Counted from the stretch's first letter, positions 17,203 to 26,604 are shown. The stretch: 64,000 nucleotides of DNA from CAYVAP01 sp964521065 (GCA_964521065.1 CAZFPQ010000003.1:1-64000); one strand, 5' to 3'. Numbers and translations are program-made. The notes: generated by a model not told the origin, from the sequence alone.

Positions 17203-18717
17203 ATGTCTCCCGCTGAATTAGAAAGAATCGCCATGTTGGGTTTAAGCCGCTTACCAAAGTCAGGTGAGCAGGAGTGGACCGGGGAACTAGCTTGGCTCGA
17301 TGCCTTGGCGAGGGAATCTCTCGAAGCCAGAGCGGGAAATCATTTACCCAGCATAAACGAAGAGCGAGAAGCCCCCGCCATGGTGGATGAGTGGCCATGG
17401 TTCAACCAAGAGGCTGGCAAATGTCTGGAGGCACTTTTGGGGGGTAGGCAAGCTCCAGTGTTACAAGAGTTTTTGCAGCATTGCCTAAGGGCTCAGCAAA
17501 CCGTTCAGCCTATTTACTTGCCAAGGCTACTTGAACTGGCTATGGTCAAAGGGCTTCCCCGCCAGCCCTTGTTAACAGCCATCGGGCTGCGAGGACAATG
17601 GCTAGCTGCGAAGCATCCTAGATGGCAGGGGATTCTTACCCCTAGTCAACAGGATTGGGAACAGGGCACTCCCAGTAAACGGCTAGACTATCTAATCCAC
17701 TTACGCGCTTCATCCCCCCAACTGGCCCGCGAACTGCTTACACCCCTTACCCAAGGGCGCGCTTATCGCGAATTGGAAAAACTCCTGCCTGCTATGAACC
17801 AAGGGCTATCCAAAGCCGACCAAGCTTGGCTTGAGGCCTTATCTGACCACGGTCGACTTCCAATAAGACGCCTGGTTCTTCAATTGTTGTCACGACTGCC
17901 AGGCTCCTCCCTCCATCTCAAGGCATCCCAGCTTGCTTCAAACATCTTAGAAGGACCAAGTAATCGAGTCACGATACAGATAGACGGGTTAAGCAATGCT
18001 ACTTGGCTAGATGAATTTCCTGGTATGTTTCCGGATATGGAGCCTCTACATCCAGGTTTACAGCACCAACGCTTGGTCAAGCTATTGTCATTAGTTGCCC
18101 CATCAGTTTGGGAGAAATCTTTTGGGCAAAGTGCAGCCAGTTTAATTCAGGGCTTGCCCGAGCATCCTTGGGGAGAAGCATTGTATCAAGGATGGCTTCA
18201 AGCGGCTTATCTATATCAAAATAGCGCCTGGGCTACAGAGCTGCTTAAGCTCAGCCTAAAGTCAGATCAAGATCCAGTCTTACGCAGAGAAAGAGGATTT
18301 AGTCAGTGGTTGCCCCGCGGGCTTCGCCCAGTTCTGCTAAGTCAGATTCCTTCATCAGTTATCACCCAAGTACTCAGTCGCACTTTCACGAACATCCATA
18401 CCCCCAAGTCTATTCCCCTTGCTTGGTTGCTGATGGAACAACTGCCCAAAGAAGCCTCCCCTGAATTAAGCATTGCTTTTGCCCGAAGCATTTGGAAGGT
18501 CTTGCAGCAAGGTGATGGTTACAGTCAGAGCATCCTCCGATCCTGGCTCCCCAGTTTGTCCAAGTTGGCCTATGTCATTCCCACACAGGCATACGCCCAG
18601 CTTTTAGGGATCTGGGCTGTCAACCCGCTTTACTCCACTTGGTACGACCCATTTTTGGAGCAAATCCTGCAGGTTTTAGCTTTTAGAAAACGCATGCAAC
18701 AAGCCTTCGAGGGTTAG
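17203..18717 (+). CDS. DUF5691-like HEAT-type helical protein
   Basis: A 504-residue soluble, nearly all-helical protein. The opening LERIAMLGLSRLP and the central block (LEKLLPAMNQGLSKADQAWLEAL, DHGRLPIRRLVLQLLSRLPGS) follow the pattern of DUF5691 proteins, where a repeat of the type D-R-x-x-V-R-x3-A-x2-L-L-x2-L-P-x-S suggests HEAT-like repeats used for protein binding. The family call is from memory and moderate. Such proteins often sit beside SWIM zinc-finger proteins and MoxR/VWA genes. The SWIM gene of this window is at 10479, but no MoxR or VWA gene is here. It is convergent with lspA. Confidence 0.7.
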   Translation: MSPAELERIAMLGLSRLPKSGEQEWTGELAWLDALARESLEARAGNHLPSINEEREAPAMVDEWPWFNQEAGKCLEALLGGRQAPVLQEFLQHCLRAQQTVQPIYLPRLLELAMVKGLPRQPLLTAIGLRGQWLAAKHPRWQGILTPSQQDWEQGTPSKRLDYLIHLRASSPQLARELLTPLTQGRAYRELEKLLPAMNQGLSKADQAWLEALSDHGRLPIRRLVLQLLSRLPGSSLHLKASQLASNILEGPSNRVTIQIDGLSNATWLDEFPGMFPDMEPLHPGLQHQRLVKLLSLVAPSVWEKSFGQSAASLIQGLPEHPWGEALYQGWLQAAYLYQNSAWATELLKLSLKSDQDPVLRRERGFSQWLPRGLRPVLLSQIPSSVITQVLSRTFTNIHTPKSIPLAWLLMEQLPKEASPELSIAFARSIWKVLQQGDGYSQSILRSWLPSLSKLAYVIPTQAYAQLLGIWAVNPLYSTWYDPFLEQILQVLAFRKRMQQAFEG

Positions 18718-18749
18718 AAAGCTTAGGCCAAAGGCTAAAGAAAAATGAT

Positions 18750-19445
18750 TTAATCATTCTCCCCTTCCTTCGGAGATGAGATCTTCTCTTCTTTAGGTGC
18801 TTCTTCAGGCTTGCTCTCCCCGGCTTCTTCTCGACGCTTTTCGTCAAGCTTGAAAAAGCGATTTTGGAAGATTAGGATGACCACGATCCCAATGGAGATC
18901 CCCGCGTCGGCAATGTTGAAAATGGGCCATAAGGAAGTATACTCACCTCCAAAAATGGGTACCCAGTCGGCAATTCGGCCTTCCCAGATATCTAAGTAGA
19001 ACATATCCACCACACGCCCATGGAACAACCCTCCACTGTAATCATTGATATCCGAGAACCATAGGCCATAGAATGTCCGGTCTATGATATTGCCCAAGGC
19101 TCCACCAAAAATTGAGGCAACGAACCAAGGCAAGGGAGAGCGATGGTCAGATAAGCGATACAGCACTACCCCAATGGCCAGAACGGCTACAATTGAAAAA
19201 ATCGAGAGGATCAACTTCCCGGTCACCTCACTCATCTCCATCCCTAGCCCAGAGAATAAGTTGGTGAGGGTGAGGCCAAATGCAGCCCCATTGTTTTCGA
19301 TGAAATGGATTTTAAAAAAGTCTCCCAACACTTGAATCTGTCCCGAAACCCCCTTCTCCATGTTCAGCTTCACGACCAATTTGACAATTTGATCGAGCAC
19401 GATGATGGCCAGAGATAAAAGGAAATATTTACGGGCTTTCTTCAT
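18750..19445 (-). CDS. lspA: Lipoprotein signal peptidase (signal peptidase II)
   Basis: Inner-membrane aspartyl protease that removes the signal peptide of lipoproteins after lipidation. It has four predicted membrane helices and the family blocks LDQIVK (17-22), NNGAAFGL (51-58), GGALGNIIDR (114-123) and GRVVDMFY with catalytic D147. The other catalytic Asp is D180 in FNIADAGI. At 231 residues it is longer than typical LspA (about 160-170), with an insert near 60-78 and a 35-residue charged Glu/Lys-rich tail; both are common in Bacteroidota homologues. It is the last gene of the ileS - TraR/DksA - lspA run on the minus strand, an order conserved in this phylum. It serves the several lipoproteins encoded in this window. 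Confidence 0.96.
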   Translation of the reverse strand: MKKARKYFLLSLAIIVLDQIVKLVVKLNMEKGVSGQIQVLGDFFKIHFIENNGAAFGLTLTNLFSGLGMEMSEVTGKLILSIFSIVAVLAIGVVLYRLSDHRSPLPWFVASIFGGALGNIIDRTFYGLWFSDINDYSGGLFHGRVVDMFYLDIWEGRIADWVPIFGGEYTSLWPIFNIADAGISIGIVVILIFQNRFFKLDEKRREEAGESKPEEAPKEEKISSPKEGEND

Positions 19446-19514
19446 TTTCTAGAGGGGTTGAGAGGCCGAGAATTAAATAGTGTCTGATTTTGGGGAAGAG
19501 TGAGCAAAATAAGA

Positions 19515-19573
19515 GGCCCCACCAAAGTTAGCGATAATACCCCAATCAGGAAACCGTCGCTAACTTATAGGGC
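19515..19573 (-). other. Long hairpin between traR-like gene and lspA
   Basis: Inner stem AGTTAGCGA (19526-19534) pairs perfectly with TCGCTAACT (19557-19565). An outer GGCCC/GGGCC (19515-19519 with 19569-19573) extends it. It lies in the 155-base spacer of a presumed operon and has no T-run. It could be an RNA-processing or partial-attenuation structure; its role is unproven. Confidence 0.55.
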
Positions 19574-19600
19574 CATGGGTGCTACAACCTCCACGCTATG

Positions 19601-19993
19601 CTAGCGCCGAGGAGCCCGTCCTTGATTCATTTTGGCGGCCACGGTAGTAGTGGCATGGGGTACTACCAACAAGCGTTCACGTGGGATCAATTCGCCCGTA
19701 ACTCGACAGATTCCATAGCTGCCATTCTCTATTCGGATCATGGCTTTCTCCAGCTTGTCAATGAATTTCGCCTGACGAGCCATCAAAATTTCAACCTGCT
19801 CTTTTTCACGGCTTTCGTTGCCAAACTCCGTAAAATTGAAGCTGTCAGCAGAAGAACCACTAAGCTCTTTGAGGCTGTTGGCCAAGCGCTTGTATTCCAC
19901 TTGGGCTTCCTTGAGCTTGCGTTCGATCACGCTGCGGAACTCTCCGAGTTCATTTTTGCTGTAAATCTTCTTGTCTCCGTTCATATTGGTCAC
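19601..19993 (-). CDS. TraR/DksA-family regulator with degenerate zinc finger
   Basis: A 130-residue protein with an N-terminal coiled-coil hairpin (about 10-90) and the C-terminal block GSYGICRVTGELIPRERLLVVPHATTT. This is the Bacteroidota version of the DksA/TraR C4 zinc finger, in which only one Cys (C96) remains, so zinc is probably not bound. Family members act in the RNA polymerase secondary channel, as DksA does with ppGpp; whether this branch does so is unknown. It lies between ileS and lspA in the conserved three-gene order. The start may be Met1 or Met4. Confidence 0.9.
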   Translation of the reverse strand: MTNMNGDKKIYSKNELGEFRSVIERKLKEAQVEYKRLANSLKELSGSSADSFNFTEFGNESREKEQVEILMARQAKFIDKLEKAMIRIENGSYGICRVTGELIPRERLLVVPHATTTVAAKMNQGRAPRR

Positions 19994-20096
19994 AATTGCA
20001 AGTGTAGTTAGTTAGTCAACAGTATTGAGACATGTAGAAAAGTGTAGGGTTTGCCTTTGCATCCTCACACCCCTCTATCTTTCATTCTTTTATTTC

Positions 20097-23000
20097 TTAC
20101 ACCTTCGCCAAGAGGATTTTCCCCTCCGTGCCATTGATGTCAACCGCATCTGCTCCCTCACCCAGCTCCTCATCAGACTTTAATGCCACCTCATCGGCGA
20201 GCGTCTCTCCACTGATGTAATCCCCAAAGCTTTCCACTGCGCTTTTCCAATCGGGCAAATTGCTCATCTGCACCATGATGCGGTCAGTCACTTCAAAACC
20301 CTTGGATTTACGCAAATTTTGAATGCGGTTCACAAATTCTCTTGCCAAACCTTCTTGAGCCAATGCTTCCGAGACCTGGACATCAAGGGCTACGGTATAC
20401 TTGTCATCAGAAGCAACGGACCAGCCAGGAATATCCTGGGTGGAGACTTCTACATCTGCCAGTTCTAAGGTAAATGCACCATTGGAAAGCGTCAGTTCTA
20501 CTTGACCCTCCGTTTCTAGCTGACGAATATTCGCTTGATCAAATTGTCCCAATTTTGCGGCGATCTCTTTGATCAATTTTCCCACCTTAGGTCCCAAGGC
20601 CTTAAAGTTTGGCTTGACCTTTTTGACCAAAATGCTGTTGTCCTCCGTAATGTATTCTAGGGTCTTGATGTTGGTCTCACCCGCAATCAAATCCTGTACC
20701 TTGACCAACTCAGCCCTTAAATCGGGATCTAATATAGCAACCATAGCTTTGCTCAATGGCTGACGCACTTTGATCTTATCTTTACGTCTCAGGCTGAGAA
20801 TCAAAGAGGTAACCCGCTGAGCCATGTCCATTCGGGCTTCGCCTGCCCGATCAATCGCAGCTTCAGTCACTTCAGGGAAAGCAAGGAGGTGGACGCTTTC
20901 GGTCCTTCCCGTTAAGTCCCGATATAGCTTCTCGGCATAGAAAGGGGCGATGGGGCTCATCAAGATGCTCACGGTTCGTAGACACTCGTGTAGAGTCTGG
21001 AAAGCGGCCCGGTCTCCATCCCAGAAACTCCGCCGAGAAAGGCGTACGTACCAGTTGGACAACTGCTCCTGTACGAAGGAATCGATGGCCCTGACCGCCC
21101 TAGTAGGCTCGTAGTCATCCATGTAACCCTCCACCTCTCGAATCAATGAATTGAGACTAGAGAGAATCCATTGGTCCAATTCGCTGCGTTCAGCAAGAGG
21201 AATTTCTTCCCCATATTCAAACTGGGCCAAGTTGGCATACAGCGCAAAGAAGCTGTAGGTATTGCTGAGGGTTCCAAAGAATTTCCGCTGCACCTCTTGG
21301 ATACCAGCCAGGTCGAAACGCAGGTTCTCCCAAGGTTGAGAGTTGCCGATGATGTACCAGCGGGTAGCATCGGCCCCATAGGTATCGATGGTCTTGAAGG
21401 GATCTACTACGTTGCCCAATCGCTTGGACATCTTGCGGCCATCTTTGTCTAGCAGCAAGCCGGTAGAAATCACATTTTTGAAGGCAACGCTGTCTTCTAG
21501 CATCACCGCAATGGCATGCAGGGTAAAAAACCAACCCCGCGTTTGGTCTACCCCTTCAGATATAAAATCTGCAGGGAAGTTATTTTTGAATACTTCCTGG
21601 TTTTCGAAGGGATAATGCCACTGGGCAAAAGGCATGGATCCTGAATCAAACCAAACGTCGATCAGATCGCTCTCACGACGCATCGCTTGCCCAGTATCCG
21701 AAACCAACACCACTTCATCTACCCCAGGTTTGTGCAGATCTAGTTCTTCGAAAAACTGCTCCACGTAGCTTGCCTGCATCAAACCCGCCTCAACAGACTT
21801 TTCCATCTCGCTGCGCAGCTCGGCAACAGAACCAATGCACTTGGCCTCGCTGCCATCTTCACTGCGCCAAACGGGCAAAGGTATGCCCCAATAGCGAGAA
21901 CGAGAAAGGTTCCAGTCTACCAGATTTTCTAGCCAGTTCCCAAATCGGCCCGTCCCGGTAGAAGCGGGCTTCCAATTGATCTCCTGGTTTTTGGAGAGCA
22001 GATTGTCTTTTACCGCCGTGGTGCGGATAAACCAGCTATCCAAGGGATAGTACAGCACAGGGCGATCGGTACGCCAGCAGTGAGGATAGCTGTGTTCGTA
22101 TTTTTCGACTTTGAAAGCCTTGTTCTCTTGTTTGAGTTTGATGGCTATGTCTACGTCCACGCTACGGTCTTCTTCCTGGCCATAGTCCTTGACGTAGCGC
22201 CCCGCAAAATCAGTCACCTCATCCACAAAACGCCCTTGCTTGTTGACCAAGGGGGCAGGGTTGCCATCGGCATCGGTCACCATCAAAGGTGGGATGTCAT
22301 TTTGCTGAGCCACCAAAAAGTCATCAGAACCGAAGGTAGGTGAAATGTGTACGATGCCTGTTCCGTCCTCAGTAGATACAAAATCTCCTAAGATGACCCG
22401 AAAAGCAGGATTATCAGGCTGCACATAGGGCATCAATTGGTGGTACTCCAAACCCGCCAGTTCGGCCCCCAAGTATTCAGCCCGAACCTCGAAAGGAATC
22501 AGTTTGGCACCAGGCTCATAATCTGCCAGGGCAAGCTCAGACGCTTTTTCATTGAAGTATTTGCCCATCAAGTCCTTGGCCATGATCACGGTCTGAGGCT
22601 GATAGGTATAAGGATTGAAGGTCTTCACCACCACATAGGTGATCTGTGCTCCCACCGCCAAGGCCGTATTGGCAGGCAAGGTCCAAGGTGTAGTCGTCCA
22701 GGCTACGAAGTAAGTGGCGCTGTCCTCATCCAGCAGTTGCTGGGCCAAAGGATGTGCTCCGGCCTTGATTTCAAACTGAGCCGTGACCGAGGTATCTTTG
22801 ATGTCCTTGTAGGTACCCGGCATGTTGAGCTCATGAGAACTCAGTCCAGTTCCCGCTGCTGGGGAATAAGGCTGGATGGTAAAGCCTTTGTAAAGCAGGT
22901 CTTTTTCCCAAAGTCTTTTCAGCAAATGCCAGACCGATTCGATGTAGTTGTTCTCAAAAGTGATGTAGGGATCGTCTAGGTCAACCCAGTAGCCCATTTT

Positions 23001-23414
23001 ACGGGTCAAGTCGTCCCATAGATCTTTGAATTTGAGCACATCAGCTCGGCATTCAGCGTTATATTCTTTGATGGAGATTTTGGTCCCAATGTCTTCTTTG
23101 GTGATGCCTAGTCTCTTTTCGACCTGTAACTCGACAGGGAGTCCGTGGGTATCCCAACCTCCTTTGCGCTTCACCTGAAAGCCCTGAAGCGTCTTATATC
23201 GACAGACCAAATCCTTGATGGTCCTTGCAATCACGTGATGAATACCTGGCTTACCATTGGCAGAGGGAGGACCTTCATAAAAGGTGAAACTGGGCTTCCC
23301 TTCTCTCGAGTCAATGCTTCGCTCAAAAGTTTGCTCAGATTCCCACCAGTTCAATACTTCCTTGTCTACTTCAGTAAAGGAAAGCTGTTTGTATTCTGGA
23401 TATCGCTTAGACAT
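20097..23414 (-). CDS. ileS: Isoleucyl-tRNA synthetase
   Basis: Charges tRNA-Ile with isoleucine in the cytosol. The start at 23414 (MSKRYPEYKQLSF) matches the family better than the ATG 12 bases upstream. The class I signatures are the HIGH variant GIHH (about 57-60 from this start) and KMSKR (codons at 21420-21434) in GRKMSKRLGNVVDP. Between them lies a full CP1 editing domain (AWTTTPWTLPANTALAVG, SPTFGSDD) that removes misactivated valine. The C-terminal anticodon-binding and extension regions are complete, giving 1105 residues, normal for Bacteroidota. It is first in the ileS - TraR-like - lspA run, separated from the next gene by about 100 bases. No T-box or other leader was recognised upstream. 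Confidence 0.98.
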   Translation of the reverse strand: MSKRYPEYKQLSFTEVDKEVLNWWESEQTFERSIDSREGKPSFTFYEGPPSANGKPGIHHVIARTIKDLVCRYKTLQGFQVKRKGGWDTHGLPVELQVEKRLGITKEDIGTKISIKEYNAECRADVLKFKDLWDDLTRKMGYWVDLDDPYITFENNYIESVWHLLKRLWEKDLLYKGFTIQPYSPAAGTGLSSHELNMPGTYKDIKDTSVTAQFEIKAGAHPLAQQLLDEDSATYFVAWTTTPWTLPANTALAVGAQITYVVVKTFNPYTYQPQTVIMAKDLMGKYFNEKASELALADYEPGAKLIPFEVRAEYLGAELAGLEYHQLMPYVQPDNPAFRVILGDFVSTEDGTGIVHISPTFGSDDFLVAQQNDIPPLMVTDADGNPAPLVNKQGRFVDEVTDFAGRYVKDYGQEEDRSVDVDIAIKLKQENKAFKVEKYEHSYPHCWRTDRPVLYYPLDSWFIRTTAVKDNLLSKNQEINWKPASTGTGRFGNWLENLVDWNLSRSRYWGIPLPVWRSEDGSEAKCIGSVAELRSEMEKSVEAGLMQASYVEQFFEELDLHKPGVDEVVLVSDTGQAMRRESDLIDVWFDSGSMPFAQWHYPFENQEVFKNNFPADFISEGVDQTRGWFFTLHAIAVMLEDSVAFKNVISTGLLLDKDGRKMSKRLGNVVDPFKTIDTYGADATRWYIIGNSQPWENLRFDLAGIQEVQRKFFGTLSNTYSFFALYANLAQFEYGEEIPLAERSELDQWILSSLNSLIREVEGYMDDYEPTRAVRAIDSFVQEQLSNWYVRLSRRSFWDGDRAAFQTLHECLRTVSILMSPIAPFYAEKLYRDLTGRTESVHLLAFPEVTEAAIDRAGEARMDMAQRVTSLILSLRRKDKIKVRQPLSKAMVAILDPDLRAELVKVQDLIAGETNIKTLEYITEDNSILVKKVKPNFKALGPKVGKLIKEIAAKLGQFDQANIRQLETEGQVELTLSNGAFTLELADVEVSTQDIPGWSVASDDKYTVALDVQVSEALAQEGLAREFVNRIQNLRKSKGFEVTDRIMVQMSNLPDWKSAVESFGDYISGETLADEVALKSDEELGEGADAVDINGTEGKILLAKV

Positions 23415-23844
23415 AAACGCATTCAAGTTGATACTGGTATCAAAGGTGCTGGCAATACGATTGGGGCATCACAGGGTTTCAAACCCAACATATAGACAAA
23501 ACCCACTTTGATAAAAGCGAGTGCAAATATATGAAAAAAGCCTGTCTTATGTTAAACCGGGAAAGGGCGATTTTAATCAGTCAATTGTGGGGACAAGGGA
23601 GATTTTTACGAGAATGAAGATATCCCCTTCCTTGTTACGGAGCCTCTATGGCTCCCTACCCAATATCCCCTATTCCGCCCTCCCTACCATAGAAGCCATT
23701 CTTCTTCTTTTCCCCCTGCCCATCGCTTAGGGGTTTTTGATGAAATTTCCCATATTAAGTACTAAGTGTTGCCCCATGGAGCAAAAGAGCTTGCCAGAAG
23801 GCTACTGAACCTCTCGGGCTCCAATCGCCGATAAACTACTTGCC
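23415..23844. other. Divergent intergenic region with a small hairpin
   Basis: 430 bases between ileS (minus) and the oxidoreductase gene (plus). A 6-bp hairpin GGAGCC/GGCTCC lies at 23639-23655, followed by CTACCCAATATCCCC, a word of the window's intergenic repeat vocabulary (reverse complement near 15102-15114). The open frame at 23521-23730 has no protein-like features. No promoter was assigned. Confidence 0.5.
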
Positions 23845-25191
23845 ATGTCGACTAGCCAAAGAAGAGACTTTCTAAAAAAGATGGCCCTTGCTGGGGCCGC
23901 CATGTCCACAGGAAATTTATGGGAGGCACAGGCCTCTGCTTTGTCCATGTCAAGGCCTCAGTCAAAGGGCCGGGGTGACCAGAGCACCGTTCGAATCGCT
24001 TTGGTCGGTGCAGGTGGCATGGGCATGGAAGATACCCGCACCTGCCTTAGGCATGATTCGGTAGAGCTGGTTGCCGTATGCGACCTCTACCAGGGGCGCC
24101 TCCAAGCTGCCAAAGATCGCTGGGGTGAACAGCTCTTCTTGACTACCGATTATCAAGAGATTCTGAAACGAGAGGACGTCGATGCCATCATCCTGGCTAC
24201 TCCGGATCACTGGCATCAACAAATTTCCATCGATGCCCTCAAAGCGGGTAAACACGTGTATTGCGAAAAGCCCATGGTTCATTCCGTTAAGGAGGGCCAT
24301 GCACTCATAGAGGCCTGGCGGAAATCTGGAAAAATCTTCATGGTAGGCAGCCAGGGACTCTCTTCCTTAGGCAATGAAAAGGCCAAAGCATTGCTCGCCG
24401 AGGGTGCCATCGGGGAATTGAACTACGCAGAAGGGTTCTGGGCCCGGCATTCGCCGGTAGGAGCCTGGCAATATCCGATTCCCGACGATGCTTCCACGGA
24501 TACAGTAGACTGGGAACGCTACGTGAGCAATACCACCCAGCGCCCTTTTGACCCCTTGAGGTTTTTTCGCTGGAGGAATTATCTCGACTACGGCACGGGC
24601 ATGTCTGGGGACCTCTTTGTCCATCTGTTTTCCAGCTTACACTTCATCACCGACTCGCTAGGCCCAAATCGAATCAGTGCCATGGGAGGGCTTCGCTACT
24701 GGAAGGATGGCCGGGAAGTTCCAGACGTTTTACTCGGCATGTTTCAATATCCCCAAGCTGATGCACATCCCGGTTTCAACCTGTCGCTGCGCTGCAATTT
24801 CGTAGACGGCACCAGTGGCACCACCTACCTCCGCTTGGTCGGCAGCGAAGGCTCCATGGATGTCAAGTGGGAAGAAGTCGTACTTCGTCGAAATCAGGCC
24901 CAACCAGGGGATGCTTTTGCCCAAGCTAAAGCCAAGGAAGCCGGTGAAGTCATCGGGGATCGAAAGCGCATGGTTCCCCCGCAGGAAATGATTTTCCAAG
25001 TTGAAAAGGGCTACAAAGGTGCCCACTATGACCACTTTCGGAATTGGCTCCAGGCCATTCGTCAAGGAGGATCGGTGGTAGAAGACCCTGTCTTTGGTTT
25101 CCGGGCAGCTGCTCCCGCTTTGCTCTGCAACGATAGCTACCACCAAAACACCTATATCCAGTGGGACCCCATCACTATGCAGGTAATCTAG
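23845..25191 (+). CDS. Gfo/Idh/MocA-family oxidoreductase, Tat-type signal
   Basis: An NAD(P)-dependent sugar-type dehydrogenase of 448 residues. An N-terminal SQRRDFLKKMALAGAA resembles a Tat signal (RR-x-F-L-K), so it is probably exported folded. A Rossmann domain follows, with VGAGGMGMEDTRT and the ATPDHWH and KHVYCEKPM blocks; the Lys of EKP is the usual catalytic residue. The C-terminal half is the alpha/beta substrate domain. Members of this exported branch in Bacteroidota act on sugars or glycosides, and several work with 3-keto-sugar chemistry. The next gene, 65 bases downstream, encodes a DUF1080 (3-keto-disaccharide hydrolase) lipoprotein, which fits oxidation of a glycoside followed by cleavage. 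Substrate unknown. Confidence 0.92.
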   Translation: MSTSQRRDFLKKMALAGAAMSTGNLWEAQASALSMSRPQSKGRGDQSTVRIALVGAGGMGMEDTRTCLRHDSVELVAVCDLYQGRLQAAKDRWGEQLFLTTDYQEILKREDVDAIILATPDHWHQQISIDALKAGKHVYCEKPMVHSVKEGHALIEAWRKSGKIFMVGSQGLSSLGNEKAKALLAEGAIGELNYAEGFWARHSPVGAWQYPIPDDASTDTVDWERYVSNTTQRPFDPLRFFRWRNYLDYGTGMSGDLFVHLFSSLHFITDSLGPNRISAMGGLRYWKDGREVPDVLLGMFQYPQADAHPGFNLSLRCNFVDGTSGTTYLRLVGSEGSMDVKWEEVVLRRNQAQPGDAFAQAKAKEAGEVIGDRKRMVPPQEMIFQVEKGYKGAHYDHFRNWLQAIRQGGSVVEDPVFGFRAAAPALLCNDSYHQNTYIQWDPITMQVI

Positions 25192-25255
25192 GCCACCTCT
25201 TCCAGCAAAAAGCTCTTTCGGTATTTCCCTAACACTCCATTCACCCTCTATCCAT

Positions 25256-25990
25256 ATGCGATTCCTTTTACTCTCTATTCCATTTCTGCTCGCCCTATCC
25301 TGTAGCACCCCCTCACAAAATGACCATGGCAATGATGATCAGGATCAAGCTTCACAAAGTGACACCTCTCAGGAAAGCTGGGACTATGTATTTGATGGCA
25401 AAAGCTTAGCGGGCTGGCGAGGTTTCAATGCTGAAACGGCACCTGACAGTTGGAAAATCGAAGATGGACTCCTCACCTGTGACGCCTCAGGGGGGGCGGT
25501 GGGAGGGGACCTGATTTATGCGGAACAACAGTTTGGAAATTTTGAATGGGAAGTGGAATGGAAAATAGAAACAGGTGGCAACAGCGGGCTTTTTTACCAC
25601 GGAGTAGAAGGAAAACAATATCCCCATATCTACGACAATGCTCCTGAATATCAGCTGATCGATGACATGGAATTTCCTGAGCCACTTGAGCCCTGGCAAT
25701 CAGTGGGTGCCGATTACGCCATGTACGACCCTGACAGCAGCAAGGTCATTAAGCCCGCAGGTGAGTGGAACTCTTCTCGAATTGTTTTCAGTCCAGAAAA
25801 AGTAGAGCATTACCTCAACGGGCAATTGGTGGTATCCTTTGTACCCTGGTCAGAGGATTGGTATCAACGCAAGGCCGCCAGCAAATGGAAGGACCATGCA
25901 GATTACGGGGAGGCACGGAAAGGATACATTGGCCTACAAGATCACGGGCACCGCATCTGGTTTCGGAGCATACGAATTAGAGAGATATAA
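25256..25990 (+). CDS. DUF1080 (3-keto-disaccharide hydrolase domain) lipoprotein
   Basis: A 244-residue protein with a lipoprotein signal, MRFLLLSIPFLLALSC (Cys16). It then has a concanavalin-like jelly-roll DUF1080 domain: FDGKSLAGWRG, WKIEDGLLTC, GNFEWEVEWKIETGGNSGLFYHG and LQDHGHRIWFRSIRIREI are all classic blocks. The family includes enzymes that cleave 3-keto-glycosides; other members may only bind carbohydrate. It lies directly downstream of the Gfo/Idh/MocA oxidoreductase on the same strand, a common pairing that supports a shared glycoside-degradation route at the cell surface or periplasm. Length and domain are complete. Confidence 0.92.
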   Translation: MRFLLLSIPFLLALSCSTPSQNDHGNDDQDQASQSDTSQESWDYVFDGKSLAGWRGFNAETAPDSWKIEDGLLTCDASGGAVGGDLIYAEQQFGNFEWEVEWKIETGGNSGLFYHGVEGKQYPHIYDNAPEYQLIDDMEFPEPLEPWQSVGADYAMYDPDSSKVIKPAGEWNSSRIVFSPEKVEHYLNGQLVVSFVPWSEDWYQRKAASKWKDHADYGEARKGYIGLQDHGHRIWFRSIRIREI

Positions 25991-26144
25991 GGTGATTTTG
26001 GGACATTGGGACAAAAACGTAATTGCAGAATGGAAACAAGCTTTCTACTTGGCCAAAAGCTGGGCAGGAGGTCAAAAGAATACGGGGTAAGGAGCTTTGC
26101 TGAGGTTCAACCTGTCCATATCCCCTCCTTTGCACCCACATAGC

Positions 26145-26591
26145 CTACATCCTGGAATCTAGCATCAACGTAACTGGGCCGTCATTCAGCAGGGAAACCT
26201 GCATGTTGGCTCCAAAGCGGCCCGTGGCCACCTTGCCATCAAACTGCTGCCGCAATGCCGCTACAAAGGCTTCGTAACGGGGCTCAGCCATCGCCGGAGG
26301 GGCAGATTGCGTGTAAGAGGGACGGTTTCCTTTTTTTGCATCAGCAAAAAGCGTGAACTGAGACACCACCAACAGTTCTCCTCCCACCTGACTTACATTC
26401 AGGTTCATTTTTCCTGCTTCATCGTTGAAAATCCGTAGCTGGGTGATCTTTCGAATCAGAAAAGCTTGATCAGTTTCTCCATCCCCATGGGTGACGCCGA
26501 GTAATACCAAGAGCCCAGGTCCAATTTCACCTGCAATTTCTCCTCCGATCTCTACCTTGGCTTGGGATACTCGCTGTATTAGTGCACGCAT
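26145..26591 (-). CDS. dtd: D-aminoacyl-tRNA deacylase
   Basis: Cytosolic proofreading enzyme that removes D-amino acids (and glycine from tRNA-Ala) from tRNA. It is 148 residues, the standard length. The family motifs are complete: MRALIQRV start, SQFTLFADAKKGNRPSY with the catalytic-site Ser-Gln-x-Thr, and NDGPVT carrying the Gly-cisPro chirality filter. Monocistronic by context, convergent with the DUF1080 gene. A candidate miniature element begins 13 bases upstream of its start. Confidence 0.97.
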   Translation of the reverse strand: MRALIQRVSQAKVEIGGEIAGEIGPGLLVLLGVTHGDGETDQAFLIRKITQLRIFNDEAGKMNLNVSQVGGELLVVSQFTLFADAKKGNRPSYTQSAPPAMAEPRYEAFVAALRQQFDGKVATGRFGANMQVSLLNDGPVTLMLDSRM

Positions 26592-26604
26592 AAAAACTTC
26601 CTAA

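Noticed and set aside
18718..18749. AATGATT/AATCATT palindrome as a terminator
   Set aside because: Too short and A/T-rich, without a clear T-run relative to either gene; not supportable.
19640..19720. Broken DksA because the zinc cysteines are missing
   Set aside because: The CRVTGELIPRERL form is the normal one for this phylum's TraR/DksA branch.
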